Shown here: positions 35,956-47,761 of the stretch, piece by piece
Position numbering within the stretch: position 1 is the stretch's first letter
Layout of the letters: every line of letters begins with the position of its first letter
From: Micropterix aruncella
Lineage: Eukaryota; Arthropoda; Insecta; Lepidoptera; Micropterigidae
Direction: 5' to 3'
Assembly (NCBI GenBank): GCA_944548615.1
Contig: OX155980.1
Coordinates: 64,126,874-64,190,873 of the forward strand
Length of the DNA stretch: 64,000 bases
The notes under the pieces: generated by a model
Databases searched by the model: none
Told to the model about the DNA's origin: nothing
Seen by the model: only the letters and a program-made list of their open reading frames with translations
Position numbers and translations under genes: made by a program

Positions 35956-37159
35956 TCTCACGGGCATGTTAGCGTAGTTTGACGGTGAACTATGTTGTCC
36001 CTAGTCCCTGCTTTCATCCCATAGTTGAAATAATGATCCAATATAGTTATAACTTCCTGCGGCGGTTCCGTACGTAGTAGTTGACAACTCTAACGCACTT
36101 CAGTATGACTTGGACAACTGCGGTTGAAACATCGCTGAAACGTCGAGTGCTTAAAATTTCACTCTGTAAAATTACTCGTTTTCGTTTCAGTTATTTATTG
36201 GCTAACAACCGTGATAGTCATCGATTTCAGGCCAGTCCATATAGACAAGGAAATCAGGATCGAAGTCGACACATCGGTTGTACAGTGAATATTCAGGACA
36301 ATTTTATGACTATACATTATATGCACATAGCTACCTAGAGAATCGGCATATTTAAATAGTTGCCTAATATTGACAGACTCTTCAATGGACACTCAATCTT
36401 GAATAAAAAATCACAAGGACAACATTAACTATTCTGTTCTCTAAATCTTCAGCTAATGGAACCACTAGTCCACTTTTTTTATAAGCCACTTAGTGCTTCA
36501 AGTGATAAATATTTAAACTTCATTTATCTGCATGTGAACAAATATTGTTCCTCGCGGTATTCATAATAATAATAATATAATATCTGCATTCTCTTATGTA
36601 TAATACTTTATACTTTTAGTTTCTACAAAGATACGAGTATATACCTACCTAATAAAAAAAACCATTCACGCACAGAAATCTATCAAATATCATGTTGATA
36701 TCGAGACATATTAACTTTCACAATAGGCTTAATGTTTAATAATACAATGATATTGATTTTACCGTAGTTTCACCATATCGCATGAACTATAAAGTATTTA
36801 CGTAAGTATGTATAAGTTGCATGACGTCATAGAATATAGTCATTATTTGTTATGTGTTTTTTTTCTGTAATGAAATTCATTAGATATTTAGATTTTAGGT
36901 CTTTAAAGATTCTCTTTCATTAGTTCACTTTTATATTGTATTTACGCAGAATAGGAACAATGTTATGAATTCATAGAAAAATACAGTGATCCCATCTAAT
37001 CGTACAATAGATGATTTCTCTCGTTGCTGTTTGTAGTTTGTCGCTGGGATTGGTTAGTAGGACCGAATTTCGATTTTGTTTTCGGTTCTCGGTAATATTC
37101 GGCAAAAAAGTGGGTTTTCGGGATTCAGGTAGAAAAATAGTTATTTTAGGACTGCCAAA
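35956..37159. other. AT-rich intergenic DNA
   Basis: Short ORFs near 36081-36392 overlap on both strands without recognisable content. No RNA gene or element is seen. Confidence 0.4.
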
Positions 37160-37785
37160 AAAAGGAGTGTAATGTTACAAGGTTTCGTATATGTAGGTAT
37201 GTGTGTTGTCCGTTTCTTTATTCCACCATAACTTCTATATGCTTGAACCGATTTAGAAGTGTGTGGTTTTGTTAAAATAGTGATGTCATTACTGGTGCCA
37301 CAAGGTTCCTAAAGTGTCCATATATCAAATAAAGAATCGTCCAAATGCCAACGAAATAAAATAAATACATCTTGTTTAGTATCAAATGAAAGGTCTGATT
37401 GAGTGGATTTCGAAAATGTATAGATATGTATGAAGATACATTAAAAAATCACAAGGATTTAATAAAAAAAATATTGCTTGAGCATCGTAGGCAACCGACT
37501 GCAAGCGTGCGGCGGCAGTCGGCACAAGGCTATATAAAACGCGCGATCGTCACGAGATACCTGCCGCAGGTCTGAAGCCCTGCGACGCCACACTCTGACA
37601 GTCGGGCCAATGGGCCCGGCTCACGTGAAGTTTAGGAATTTATTTCATCCCCTTAAATGACAGTTTCCCAGCGGAAGACGGCTACATTTTGAAGACTGGA
37701 TGTTTACAGAGATAACACGCGTCAACAGAGCCGTAACGGAGGTTCCCTAAATTAAAATTTGCGTCATTAAGAAGTATAGTTTTTG
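37160..37785 (+). repeat. Composite dispersed repeat (copies at 7.7 kb and 29.4 kb)
   Basis: The first part (37160-37310) matches 7725-7870. The second (37345-37760) is the inverse of 29370-29830. The two parts occur together only here, so this copy probably shows the longer unit. Non-coding. Confidence 0.65.
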
Positions 37786-38149
37786 ATACTTATAAGTACA
37801 TTAGTTCACTTATTGTAACGGAAGTATTTTTTTATTTTTTTTATTGTTGTCCTTGTTTACTAGAAGTTCGTTAGTTCACCTATAGTTGTCTACCTATTGC
37901 TGTACACAACATATTAACAGACGACGTCCGTTTTGATTCAAGCCTTTTTGAAATTCCACATTTCGAACGACGCCTATTATTATTCTATTTTTGTTCAAAT
38001 ATAAAATGTAATTCGGCTACTTTTCCAGTATTATTATTTGTTATGTGGGGCTTTTCTAAGGCCTTTATGAGCCTTGTAATACTGCAACCATTGCTAATCT
38101 ATTGTGTTCGCCACCTACTATAGTTCTGCGCTAAGCCTCGTGTCATTTA
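37786..38149. other. Intergenic DNA, nothing recognised
   Basis: AT-rich and without ORFs of note. Confidence 0.4.
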
Positions 38150-38700
38150 AGAACTACAACAGGCGTTTGGCGCCAGATTGTTTTACCTCCTCTAGTTGGA
38201 GGTAATGACCCCCCGAGTAGGTGTATCTTTTACGCATCAGCGGGCCACACTCGCACATGATGTACAGGGGAATTTTCCTCGGCCCCTTGGCAGAACCTGT
38301 ACATTTTCGTATCCCGGAGCTTGAGGCTGTACCTACATGTGTTTGTTTAAGCCACAATGCCCCGTTAAAGCCTCACCAGTATGCGTAGATTGTTCCTATT
38401 TAGAGATAAGGCCTTACGGGCAGTCTTACGGTCGTAAGCCTTAATTAGCGCTTTGGAATTATTCAAACCTGGCGAGTTGTTTCAGTGGTTGACGAATTGT
38501 GCTAAACATATTTTTTGAGCATTAGGTTTTGCAAGGCTTTTTGGTACGCCACAGCAAGGTTCAGGGCCGTATAACGTTCCCTTGGCTCCCGTCTTAGCAA
38601 TTTCATCGGCTTTTCCATTTCCCTCAATTCCTGCATGGCCGGGAACCCATCTTAGAATAACCCTGTTATTTTCGCCCAGGGAATTCAGTGGTGAATAATA
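38150..38700 (-). pseudogene. RNase H-bearing LINE (I/R1-like group) C-terminal remnant
   Basis: The minus strand reads RVILRWVPGHAGIEGNGKAD followed by EIAKTGAKGT and GPEPCCGVPKS, the end of a LINE RNase H domain (WVPGHxGIxGNxxAD). Further on, another frame gives RKCTGSAKGPRKIPLYIMCE and CGPLMRKR, the cysteine-rich tail usually written CRxC...EtxxHILCxC..L...R, with some cysteines lost. Stops and frameshifts make it a pseudogene. Confidence 0.75.
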
Positions 38701-38874
38701 ACTTTTCCAGTAACAACAGCATCATTCGAGAGAAGCTTTTCAACAATGAAGAGAATTATGTCATTTCTAAGAAACCAAATATCAACTGAACGGCATACTA
38801 AATTCGAACTAATGCCTAATTCGCCGAAATATCCCTGTCGATGTTAAAGCTGTTATAGGTTGTTTTTCAATATA

Positions 38875-38985
38875 CAGGTTTCAATATACACTAAGGTTAG
38901 CTGTAAGATATTGCCTTTAGGCAATAAGCTCGCCTTTTTGTTTAAGCAAATAAAGCGTTTAATCATTATTATTATTATACACGTC
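38875..38985 (+). mobile_element. LINE 3' UTR with ATT-repeat tail
   Basis: CTGTAAGATATTGCCTTTAG then GCAATAAGCTCGCC and AATAAAGCG, with an ATT tail ending about 38978. It resembles the UTR at 33090-33130 but belongs to a different copy or subfamily. No linked ORF. Confidence 0.55.
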
Positions 38986-38989
38986 CCGG

Positions 38990-39568
38990 AGAAATAATTA
39001 AAGATATACATTTTAAAATACCTAGTTTAAATTTACTTGAAATATTATATTTACCTTTCGGAAGCCAGCCTTCGCCCGCAAAAATGTCGCGGCACATTTT
39101 TGGTCAATTTTGAATGTAAATACTAAAAATATATATTTTTTTGTTTTATCTCTTGTTAGCTAATAATTAATCTTGTTAGTCATGTATATCATATATTTCT
39201 ATATTATACATGGAGGCCAGCAGAAATGACTACACGCGTATCTGTTAACCACCGCAACCGCCGATTGGCGGTTTTAACCCCCAGGGGTTTATCTAAGTAA
39301 TAAAACCTAAGCAATAGCAATAAAACCGTCTTTAAATAATACATTTATATAATCGCAGAGGGTCGAATTTACGATTGTATTGTATTTTGTATTTTATCTA
39401 GTGCAACACCCCCCCCCCCCCCCCCCCCAACCTCCTTTCCCTTACCTAACGCTCTAATAATAGGTTTCGGCCCCCTCCGACGCTGAATCCTGGTTACTTC
39501 ACTGGTATTAAGAAGACATCACTACATTTAATACCATGGAAGCAACAGTGTTGTTGATATGGTTTAAG
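38990..39568. other. Intergenic DNA with poly-C run
   Basis: A run of 20 C bases lies at 39409-39428. No gene is seen. Confidence 0.6.
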
Positions 39569-39888
39569 GGGCTCTCTACACGGTCAGGCATGCTTGTCAA
39601 GCATTGGGTCGCGGGCTGGGAAGGGATTGTAAACCACAGGAAATATACAAAAATGTTTTTTAAATATTTACCAAAAATGCCTTATTTTGTAGTTTATACC
39701 AGGGAGTCACGTTAATTAATCGTAATTGATTGATGAATGACGTGACTCCCAGGTATAAAACTACAAAATGAGGCATTTTTGGAAAATATTTTTAAAAATA
39801 TTTGCACTTTTCCTGCGGTTTACGATCCCCTCCCAGCCTGTGACGCGATGCTTAACAAGCATGCTTGATCGTCTAGAGAGCCCTAAAG
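39569..39888. mobile_element. Foldback MITE, about 320 bp
   Basis: Arms of about 150 bp: GGGGCTCTCTACACGGTCAG and AGGCATGCTTGTCAAGCAT at left pair with ATGCTTAACAAGCATGCTTG and GAGAGCCC at right. GGGAGTCACGT and ACGTGACTCCC flank the loop near 39720. TTAA precedes the left arm and TAAA follows the right, possibly a decayed TTAA duplication (piggyBac type). Confidence 0.85.
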
Positions 39889-40390
39889 TATGCCGCCCGA
39901 TTCTTCTCTAGCTGCAGCGAGCTCTCGCACTGACGGCGGCCATTGTCGAATTTAATTTTTATGTAGAGACGCAAATATAGGTAGTAATAAGCGATTCGAG
40001 CGGCCTCGGCATCCGCCCGCGTCGGGCCGGCTGAGACACACTGGGAGGGGCCAACCGACATTTGATACTTCTCCGTCCGTAATAGCGCTAATGCGTTCGA
40101 GATGAGTCCGAGGGAGGGAGGGAGGGAGCGAGGGAGGAGGTCTGATCACCGACTCTCTGCCTGTTTCGCTCACGCTGCATAGAGAATGCTCAACTAGACC
40201 TTGTCGACCTAGCGCATACACTCGTACACAGTACGATCACACATTGGCGGGCCTACGATCGGTTGGACAGGCAATCCGAGGATTTTATTTTCGTCAAATA
40301 AATAATCAGAAACATTCTCCATTTTGCCAGCACTAGCATTGATTATTTTCCATAGCACTGGTTATTTCCATAGTTTTATATTTATATTTT
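39889..40390. other. GC-rich patch, no gene recognised
   Basis: The region 39990-40260 is CpG-rich with a GAGG repeat (about 40108-40140). Short ORFs on the minus strand are unrecognised. It could be a host regulatory island, but nothing proves it. Confidence 0.3.
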
Positions 40391-40393
40391 CCA

Positions 40394-40918
40394 TAGTTAC
40401 GCCATTGAGTGCAGTGGCGTAACTAAGCCGGTGCAGCCCCAGAATTACCGTGGGCCCGGGGCCCAGTTCGGTAGTTCTGGGGCCTAAAATGGAACTTCCG
40501 TTATGATCCATGTTCCATCCAACTCAACTAGGAAGCTAAGGAAGCCGAAAAAATAGATGCCTCAAAACTAATCGATGATTTTGCATAGTTCAAAGTAAGA
40601 CAAAAAATCATTCTCAAAATGTAATTGTAATTTTTTTTATGATACATTAAGTAGTTAATTTAAATATGCTATACACCCCAAAAAAATCAATGTTAACCCG
40701 CGTGTCCCGCTGAAGTTCTTAGAAACTTGTTCAGCAAAATGACCGAGACAGTGCCCCCAAATGAATACGCCGATTTATAATGTAGCCATAATATAAATAT
40801 GTAATGTAGGTAGGTATACATTAATTACAACCTATATGCCACAATGAATGTAAGTAAGTAGGGGCAGGGGCCTATTGTTCATATTTGCACCGGGCCCTTT
40901 TTTTTAGTTACGCCGCTG
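40394..40918. mobile_element. hAT-like non-autonomous element with a second adjoining end
   Basis: CAGTGGCGTAACTA at 40412 and TAGTTACGCCGCTG ending at 40918 are inverted termini with one mismatch; both ends adjoin GGGCCC-rich blocks. Immediately left, TAGTTACGCCATTG (40394-40407) is another right-hand terminus, so two copies abut or one is broken. No clear 8-bp target duplication. Confidence 0.65.
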
Positions 40919-40952
40919 AGCACACTGGAAGAATAGTGTCTCTGGCAGATAT

Positions 40953-40964
40953 AATTGTATTAAT
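40953..40964. repeat. Target-site duplication, left copy (12 bp)
   Basis: AATTGTATTAAT is repeated exactly at 41472-41483, around the LINE insertion. Confidence 0.85.
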
Positions 40965-41471
40965 TATTATTATTATTATTTATTCCGTAGCCGGCGATTG
41001 GGGAGGGGGTCGCCCTCGCAGCCAATATGCTGCTGTCGGTGCCGCTGGATCCCGTACTCCATTCACGATTCGCTTCCATTCTTGACGATTTTTTGCCACG
41101 TCTCGAGCGTCCCTAGCCGACAATCGTTGATTTTTAAGGTCGTCTTTGATGTTATTTAGCCAGGTTTTCTTCGGTGCCGATCGCTGAATTCTTCATTCTG
41201 TCGGACGGTCTCGCCAAAGAAGTTTACGTGGCAAGCGATTGTCGTTCATTCGGCAAACATGGCCGAACTATCGTAGTCGACGTTTTCGTACTTCTTCTTC
41301 GATCGTTGTTACTAGATCGCATCTTTTTCTAATGGTCTCGTTTCGAATTCGGTCGCGGAGTGAGACACCGAGAATCTGCCTCAAGCATCGCATTTGGAAG
41401 ACTTCGAACTTTTTGAGGTCCGATTGTAGTAACGTCCACGTTTCCGACCCATAAAGAAGAATGGGAAGAAG
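40965..41471 (-). mobile_element. 5'-truncated LINE insertion with TSD (copy 2)
   Basis: Same 3' end and orientation as 3600-4312. Both start, on the plus strand, with TTATTATTATTATTTATTCC-like tails and run collinearly to CATAAAGAAGAATGGGAAGA, where this copy is truncated. Differences are scattered single bases, including a few that alter codons of the C-terminal RT region. Exact 12-bp direct repeats bracket it. Confidence 0.9.
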
Positions 41472-41483
41472 AATTGTATTAAT
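41472..41483. repeat. Target-site duplication, right copy (12 bp)
   Basis: Exact repeat of 40953-40964. Confidence 0.85.
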
Positions 41484-41910
41484 AATAGATGTAACAAATA
41501 AAATTATGTTATAATTATAATATAAGCCCGACGCCGCGGTGCATTGACTTATTATATCGATCTAAACCTAGGCAGTTGCGCCCGAGGTAATTTCAATAAT
41601 GTTTTATACTGAGAGCCTACTCGTACTGACTGACATCTGTGCATTTGTCTTGAATTTCTTTCTCGTAATTGTGCGGTCGTCTGTTGCCGTGCAGAAGAAG
41701 TGGCGTAAAACGATTGATCAGATTCAATTGTTTAATCTAGTGCTTCTCCATCATTGTTTGTAATTCTTGAAAGGAAATATTTACGTTTACTGTCGCTCTA
41801 GAACGCACGGAGCTGTAATGCATAACACCGGCGCAGCATTTCGTTTTCGAAAAAACCGCGAATTTTTAGCTTTCCATCATTCCGGCACAACAAAATATCC
41901 CAGCAAAAAG

Positions 41911-42005
41911 ATGAAGGTTTATTTTCAGACCATATTATATTGTGTTATTGGCATATTATTTCTGTTTTCGACGGTTACCTACCAGTCTGTTTCGGACGGT
42001 TCAAA
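41911..42005 (+). other. Candidate first coding exon with signal peptide
   Basis: An ATG with A at -3 opens MKVYFQTILYCVIGILFLFS followed by TVTYQSVSDGS, then a donor-like AAA|GTGAGA at 42006. The n-region, a 16-residue hydrophobic core and a polar stretch look like a secretion signal or a type II membrane anchor. The frame is open upstream to 41767, but the upstream residues do not look protein-like. No second exon was found in the window. It could be the start of a host gene whose remaining exons lie beyond large introns, or it could be chance. Confidence 0.3.
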
Positions 42006-42085
42006 GTGAGATCCATAATATCTTTATTTAGTGTTAAAAATAGCCAAAATGATAAAGACTGAAGTATTATAATTTGCTTTTTTAG

Positions 42086-42099
42086 CCCCCCCCCCCCCC
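42086..42099. repeat. Poly-C run
   Basis: Fourteen C bases, followed by T and CCCC. Confidence 0.9.
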
Positions 42100-44339
42100 T
42101 CCCCATGCTGTAATGTGAAATATGAAAAATACAGCTACGTCCGCGCGAGGGGTAATATAGTTAAAAACCAATAGATTTTAGGATAAACCCCAAAAACACA
42201 TCGGCTCCATTTCTACACTCTTCTATTCCGCACAGTCAATGTCAAAAAATATGCATTTATTAGTTTGATGCAGAAATGGCACTTCTGTGCTTATGTAAAT
42301 TATGATTTTTCTTATGATGCTTTTTTGCTATACCTTTGTTTTCTTATAGATTCTATCAGATCATATAATATTAACAATAAAAAAGGAAAGTTTGTATGTC
42401 TATATTTTTATAATTTCTAAGTTAAAAGCATGTCTTAAAATTAGAGAGATTTAGATTTATTACAATTGCTATTGTTGAATTATGACGGGATATATTAGGT
42501 AAAGCATGAATTTATTTAGATAAAATTTAACATAGATAAGTATACAGGGTCCCTCTTTCACTTTCCAAAAAGAGGACCATGAGGAATAGTCACCTATTTA
42601 AAAAATATACCTACCCCTTTTTGCATATATTTAAAAATAAACGATTTTATGGAACTGAAAGCTACTATCCGAATGAAAGTTTAATAAATCGTTGGCAAAA
42701 CAGTTTAAAAAAATATGTCATGTTTACTCTACTGGTACCCAAATACGTTCACTTCCACGAAGGTTGGCTTTAAGATATAGTAATGTTGGCTAAGTGCTCG
42801 TGCTGTATGTTTTGTCTTAAAATGTGCAATAAAGAATTTTTGTCTATCTGGGTATCTATCAATAAAATAAAGCCTTCTTAGACTAATTATGTAACACTCG
42901 CAAATCTGTATATAACGCCATGTTTACATAAGAAACGTTCAACATGCCGACAATTGGCGGCAACGGTCTTAAACCATTATGCTTGATACATTATCAAATA
43001 TGGCGTGGCGTCTTTATGAAACCGTGTCATTGTTTAGCCATTATTGCAATTAGAGAGGTTGTCATTTAAGAAGCCCATCTACATAGTATTTTTTCAGTAG
43101 CCATGACGTGACCATGGGCAGATAGGTCGTGACCAGCAAAAGTCTCAGTTCGGACCGTACCCCAAGTTCCGAGGGTTTGAACTGCCTCTGCCGCTGTTGT
43201 CCCGTTTGAATCGCTTTCGCACTTGATAGTTTCTATTCTTAAATGCGCCAACCGTATCGATGAGAAAGAATCGACGGGGATTCACTTGAGATTCCAATTT
43301 TAAGTATGGGGAAGCTCATACAAAAGGTCATTTGTTAATAAGCCACTACCTCTTATACCTACCCTTCTCACAGCGGTATCGAGGAACTACACTGCGTTAA
43401 TGACGACGTGTAGTTCAATTATTATATTCAATTATTAATTTATTATTCATCCAATAATAATTTTCATTATTGGATGAATAATGAAAATTTTCAAATGTTA
43501 ATATTTCTAATATTTATTTTTGTCAATTATACAATTTGGACAATATTCGTATCCATTTTTAAAGCATATTGCTGTACCCGTGCGAATAATAGGATAACAA
43601 AATCTTCTTAATGTGAATTGTGTGAAAAATCGAAGCTCGGTAGAATCACTGGAGACAAAAGTGGTTATTGTTATATATTTCCAAAAATTTGTATTTTTGT
43701 TAATTTATATATTTGCTTTAACTCTATTAGAATACATTTGATTGTATACTTTTTATGTACGATTGTACATATATGTCGTTATTAAAAGTAGATGATTTGA
43801 ATTCAGTATTAGACAAGAATATTACACCTAGCCGGTGTAAAACCTAGAGAACGCTCTAAATTTGGCGGTTACGGGAAAAACACGTTTCCAATAAATATAT
43901 AGATTTTTTTATTTTTCTCTTTTGATGCCCTTTTATTTTTTTTTCTTTTGAACAAGAACACACCCAGAGCTTTTTTTAAACACCTTACCCAAATTTTTAC
44001 ACATAGGTAGCCGTTATCTCAATTTATCGGTTACAGGAAAAACAGGTATCAAATTACCTTTGGGTTATTATCAAAAAAGTAGTTAAAAAAACGTTTTTTT
44101 TAATTAGATTTCTCAATAACAATACTTGTTTACAATATGCCAGAAAACCTTTTACACAATACAGCCATTGATGACACTTTTTGTATTTAGAATCGTAGGA
44201 AAAATTTGACGTATCACGTACGCGTGGTATACTAGCGTCGCGTTTTAACGACGCGTACTTTGGATGTAACACTGAAATCGACTAGATATTGACGCACACA
44301 GAGCGTACCGCATATCGATGGCAGTCTTTGGAAAGTTTC
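42100..44339. other. Intergenic DNA with a perfect hairpin
   Basis: ATTATTCATCCAATAAT at 43442-43458 pairs perfectly with 43466-43482 across 7 bases. The remainder is AT-rich with no supported gene. The part after about 43860 may belong to the Harbinger element that follows, but no terminal repeats were found. Confidence 0.45.
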
Positions 44340-44845
44340 TTTGTTGTTGAGATGTCAAGGGATTTAATTGATTCAGATGTGGAAGATTATTAATTACTTT
44401 TGTTCGATTTATCACGATCGCAGATAAAAAGAGTATGGGTACACGACATTACTAAAAAGAGAAAGGAATTAGGAGAATATCACCGTTCGTGTCAGGAGCT
44501 TTCATAACATGAAGATCGTTTTTTTAAATATACTTTCGTATATTTGGTTGTGGTGGGCACGTCCTGTGGTTGGAAAAGCCTGTGAGATATTAGCACAAAA
44601 ATGGCGCATTTTTTAAAGACCCATTGACTGTAATGTAGACACGGTAACTGATGTTATTAAAGCTGCATGTTGTTTACAGAACTACTTAAGAGCATAAAAA
44701 GAAACAACGGGTTCAGAATGTGCATAGTCAGAAAAAGAAAACGAACCCATGCGTGCCCTAACTCCTTATCGCCCAACAAACAGAAGATCCACGAATGCAG
44801 CATTTGAAATTCATGAAAAAATTGTAACTTATTTTAATAATCAAT
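44340..44845 (+). pseudogene. PIF/Harbinger transposase, internally deleted
   Basis: N-terminal part in one frame: MSRDLIDSDVEDYY-like, then KRVWVHDITKKRKELGEYHR and SCQEL, the (R/K)xxWVHxxxxKRxxxGEyhxL block of Harbinger transposases. Downstream, another frame reads QKWRIF, a stop, RPIDCNVDTVTDVIKAACCL then QNYLRA, the family's WRIF...ACCLHNfL C-terminal block, and STNAAFEIHEKIVTYFN. The middle of the catalytic domain is missing and stops interrupt the remainder, so it is non-functional. Confidence 0.8.
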
Positions 44846-44860
44846 AAACAGATTAATAAA

Positions 44861-45055
44861 TTACCTAGTTATAATAATATTTTTTTCAATTTGTTGCCAC
44901 AATTTTGATTTTATCGTCATGTTTTTATTTGAATTATCATTCGTATTATACAGGCAGAGGTGTCTCCGAACATATTCTATCAGTTTTTCAGTCATAATGC
45001 TTGTATTTTCACGCGTACAATGAAATTTGTAAACAAATACAACGCCCGGCGTCAA
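44861..45055 (-). pseudogene. Harbinger MADF/Myb-like protein remnant
   Basis: 64 codons on the opposite strand to the transposase remnant. MTEKLIEYVRRHLCLYNTND followed by NMTIKSKLWQQIE matches the start of a MADF domain (LIxxVRxxPxLYDxxxxxYKNxxxKxxxWxxIA). Harbinger elements carry such a second gene, divergent or convergent to the transposase, whose product helps the transposase bind DNA. Convergent placement here fits one element. Only the first half of the domain survives. Confidence 0.65.
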
Positions 45056-47761
45056 AGCGTCCTAGCGCGACGTCAGAAGCCGCATTGTGCCAGCGCCCGC
45101 GCTCTGTTTGACAGTATAATTCCGTCACAGTACAACACAACTCGTCAGTATTAGCGCTGTAGCGCTCTGACGCGGCGCTAGGTAAGCGTTTTGTTTGGTG
45201 AGCCCTTTATGGGATTTTTTTCCCTATTTTTGTACTTAAACGTACGGGTATACGTTTTGTTGCATACGGGCGATAATATAGCGGACGTATCGCGTGCGTT
45301 CGTATAAGTAGGGCGGTTAATAAATAGATAGCAATTCATTTAAATTTCTCTCAAACGTTAAGTAATTTTAGAAATGTATTGTGCTAAATTTATGTGTAAA
45401 TGTAAATTCTTATGGAAACGCTAGTCCTGGAACGGGTATATACCACTTGGGCGGCGATGAACAGAAATAGGTAAGAAGAGTACACTCAGCTAATATTTCG
45501 CCGTTGCTTATCGTTTACATAATGTAGCATAAAAATAGTTTTCGATAGTGACGATTAAATAATAATAATAATAGTACCACCAATCACTAGTGGTTGTTTT
45601 ATCGTAGTAGAATGTCATTTTATATGTATGCGCATATGTATAATCGCACCGACACCCTTTTAGGAAACCCTTGAGTGAGCGTTGTGTGCGACAAGGTAGG
45701 TAAAAATAAGCGTCTGGGCGACGCGATCTACCTAAGTCTGACCCTATCAACGCAGCGCCACTCTGCTGACCGACTATAAAATTATGTCCCCATTAGGGCA
45801 ATAACTAATTGCTGTGTTTCGACATTTCAGATAATTTAGAATATTTCAGTGCATTAATATTTTGCAACAGGATAGAATATCCGTTTTAATTTCGCAATTC
45901 TTTCTGGATTTGTTATTAAAGCCGGGTTTTGATGATAATAGTCGACTTTAATAGTTTTATTGTATGTAATCATCGATATAAGAATCAATCGATATCGATA
46001 GCCTGGCACCATGCGCCACATCTCTTGTAGAGCGAGAACGCTGATGTGCTGTCGTGCTCGCACGTTTTACGACCCGGAATGTCAGGAGCGATTGCGACCA
46101 GTTTAACTGACTTGAATGGCGAAGTATTGTGCTACCGTGTACCGAAAACATACGAACGTTACCAACTTTTAATTTCCACTTGATGAAGTCGACGAAGCCT
46201 CCATATATTTTAATCCCTGAATGTGTTGGCATCCCTGAATATCCTTGTTAATGTTACTAACTAAGCCGTCGACAGAGCGACGCCGGTGTATACACGGAAA
46301 CCATTTTGTCTCTTTCATGCGCATACGCACCTTATTATGTTAGAGAGGAATACGCCCCTATTATAGCATTATAGTTTGATCCCGCATTGAGAAAATCACT
46401 AAACGTTGCCAACCGTAAAATTTATATAAACGTTAAAGGTGACTCGACAGTCACTTATAATTCATTAGGATTATTTAATTTTATTTTTTTTATTAGATTT
46501 TTTAGACAATGTCCACATTTTCACATTTAACTTTACCTATGTGGTTTCTTAAAGATACGTCATAGTGTGATCGAGTTTTACCTACGTTTATCGAGTTTAT
46601 AATTAAAGAAATTTCTTAAAACAGGTGTATTAAAACATTTCCCAGATTAGACGCCATTCAGTTTAGAATGATCTATATTCAAACTTTCTTAAATTAGCCC
46701 GAACAAGGTCATTTTAGCAACATCTGCCATGACAGCGCAGGAATATACCTAATATGAAAATCTGCCTAAATTGCGAGTAAGGCAATTTTCGATACCTGAT
46801 AAAGAAGCTAAGAAGACCCATGGAAGAGAATACCAAAATGTCGGTTGATTATGAGGCACCACAATCTGTATAGTGGCGGGACCTATTATATAACAGATAC
46901 CTACTTCTAGTACCTAGTGGACTTGGTACTGAGAAATAGGCCATTGGGTATTATTTCAATCCCAATAATGATGGTATTGAGTGTAGCAGTATTTGCTATA
47001 TTTATGAAAGCTACCTATTATTTCAATATAACATAAAACTATATTGTTGCATTAATTTTTATCACCCATCATCATCGAAGACAGCATATATTCAGAACTG
47101 AATTATCGTAGAGCACGGAGTAAGTAGGAAATCTTACGAAGTCCCGACTATAGCTCACTTCCTTTCTACAATCAACATAAATAAAACTTCTGTTTATATT
47201 AATTATCGTATATTTATTAGTCAAATAAAATTATAAAATAATTATTTGTAAAATAAATATTTATGTTATAAATAAATTTAAGATGATTCCATTGTGCTGC
47301 GCTCGTGTTTAGCGCCATTTGCAGAATCCGATCGCTGGAGACCTGTCGATAAAATACAATATGTTAGAACTGATATACTGTATTGTATTTTAATATGTTT
47401 ACATTGCAAATAAGGAGTATCGATACAAATTCTACGAAATGTATTTTGCTGAAGGTTTCAGTAAATGTATACTTTTTCCGGTTATGTTTTAACAAAAATT
47501 TAATACCATCACGAAAGTTAAAGTAAGACATATATTGTGGTTTATTGAAAACACATCTAATTAGGGTAAGTAGGTAATACAACGTTTAAGCTCTTCAATG
47601 ATATTGTCCTGTAGTTTATAGGGGACAGACTTATAATATTTCCTTTTTGATAGTTTTTAAACAAATAAGAATGTAAAGAAGGGCTGTAAACAAACCTACT
47701 GTCATTGATGATAATACCATATATAATATATTCAATTTTATTATTCACCAGCGTGCTTCTG
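45056..47761. other. Intergenic DNA, no gene recognised
   Basis: A GC-richer patch at 45040-45190 may be the remaining end of the Harbinger element. An ATA-rich run lies near 45558-45575. Overlapping minus ORFs at 45854-46232 have no recognised domain. Confidence 0.4.

Noticed and set aside
45957..46232. Overlapping minus-strand ORFs considered as a domain-bearing gene (THAP-like on the opposite strand)
   Set aside because: The cysteine/histidine spacing of a THAP domain is not present, and a stop interrupts the plus frame.
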